From NCBI GenBank assembly GCA_021163105.1, contig JAGGXJ010000101.1, forward strand, positions 1-50,518: a DNA stretch of 50,518 nt, given 5' to 3'. A program made the translations under genes and the position numbers. The stretch is from Syntrophobacterales bacterium (GTDB taxonomy: Bacteria > Desulfobacterota > Syntrophia > Syntrophales > UBA2210). This document shows positions 50,169 through 50,518 of this stretch, one piece after another. The first letter of the stretch is position 1; each line of letters opens with the position of its first letter. The notes beneath the pieces were generated by a model, which did no database searches, was not told where the DNA came from, and was given only the letters and a program-made list of their open reading frames with translations.

Positions 50169-50518
50169 CTACTGTTTCGCAGCCGATGTAATGGTACCGT
50201 TTACGTCAACCGTATAGACCAATGTGCCGTTGGCAGGCGTAGATGTTATTTCAAGGGTAGACAGGGTATCTTTATTCGCTGTAATGGCTGTAGTCACATC
50301 AGCGCTTGCCTTGAAACCGTGATTTTCTAAGAGAGTCAGCGTCACCGTTCCTGCTGGATTTTCAGCAAAATAAGCCTGTGCCGCCGTATACGCGTTTTTC
50401 ACATCCGAGTTAGCCTGCGCGTTGAAACCCCTTGCCCTGTACGCCGAAAACTGCGGGATGGCGATTGCTGCCAGGATACCGATAATCGCGATAACGATCA
50501 TCAGCTCAATCAGTGTAA
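50169..50518 (-). CDS. pilA: Type IV major pilin-like protein, N-terminus cut by right edge
   Basis: The frame is open to the window end; the first visible residues are TLIELMIVIAIIGILAAIAI, the conserved N-terminal helix of type IV pilins just after the prepilin peptidase cleavage site (FTLIEL), with Glu5 present. The helix continues PQFSAYRARGFNAQANSDVKNAYTAAQAYFAENPAG, and the C-terminal part (about 60 residues) is a small beta-rich globular domain with a repeated TLSTLEITSTPANGTLVYTV style and no cysteine pair. It is short, like the Geobacter-type PilA-N class but with its own C-terminal domain. The leader peptide and promoter are outside the window. Confidence 0.92.
   Translation of the reverse strand, partial: TLIELMIVIAIIGILAAIAIPQFSAYRARGFNAQANSDVKNAYTAAQAYFAENPAGTVTLTLLENHGFKASADVTTAITANKDTLSTLEITSTPANGTLVYTVDVNGTITSAAKQ

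Overview
The window looks like a core chromosomal segment of an anaerobic member of the Desulfobacterota (former Deltaproteobacteria), probably from an environmental genome. The clue is gene order: scpA-scpB-rluB, xerC-hslV-hslU followed by argB-argD-argF-argG-argH-lysA-dapA-dapB, and rpsB-tsf-pyrH-frr-uppS-cdsA-dxr-rseP are arrangements I know from Geobacter and sulfate-reducing or syntrophic relatives. No rRNA gene or other firm taxonomic marker is present, so the assignment is an inference. Almost everything is coded on the minus strand; the only plus-strand gene is a TonB fragment at the left edge.

Layout from left to right (transcription runs right to left): TonB C-terminus; tRNA-Met; a decayed gene-like stretch; cmk and a UDP-glucose dehydrogenase of the animal/plant type downstream of a tRNA-Gly/tRNA-Cys unit; a 61-residue membrane protein with an aspartate-type aminotransferase; one reading frame joining RsmD to CoaD; asd; pssA-psd phospholipid genes; tsaB; the large rpsB-to-rseP unit for translation factors, UMP kinase, undecaprenyl diphosphate, CDP-diacylglycerol, isoprenoid and envelope-stress functions; argJ; secA preceded by an M23 peptidase gene; a two-subunit biotin-dependent carboxylase; a radical SAM protein; a macrodomain hydrolase; pgsA, transaldolase, a small metal-site membrane protein and folK; the dapB/dapA/lysA and argH/G/F/D/B amino-acid block; hslUV and xerC; a bifunctional-nuclease-family protein; miaB; an IHF-type protein; rluB, scpB, scpA and trpS; a shortened tRNA nucleotidyltransferase; an HU protein; and the start-truncated end of a type IV pilin gene at the right edge.

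The genes form two metabolic blocks (aspartate to lysine/diaminopimelate; glutamate to arginine by the acetyl-recycling ArgJ route) and a large housekeeping block for translation and envelope building. There is no CRISPR array, prophage, transposase, toxin-antitoxin pair or recognisable defence locus. The unexplained structure is in the gaps. Several families of small intergenic repeats recur: hairpins framed by GTTAAC, 145-270 base elements with GATGNCTTCGTAAAAAGTC-like inverted ends, ATCCCGAT/ATCGGGAT palindromes, a nearly identical 39-base pair of repeats 36 kb apart, and a deep nested hairpin before lysA. The strongest gene-level oddities are the RsmD-CoaD fusion across an A7 tract, a terminator-like hairpin just upstream of the secA start, the nucleotidyltransferase cut short beside a repeat, and a radical SAM protein with CX4CX2C spacing.
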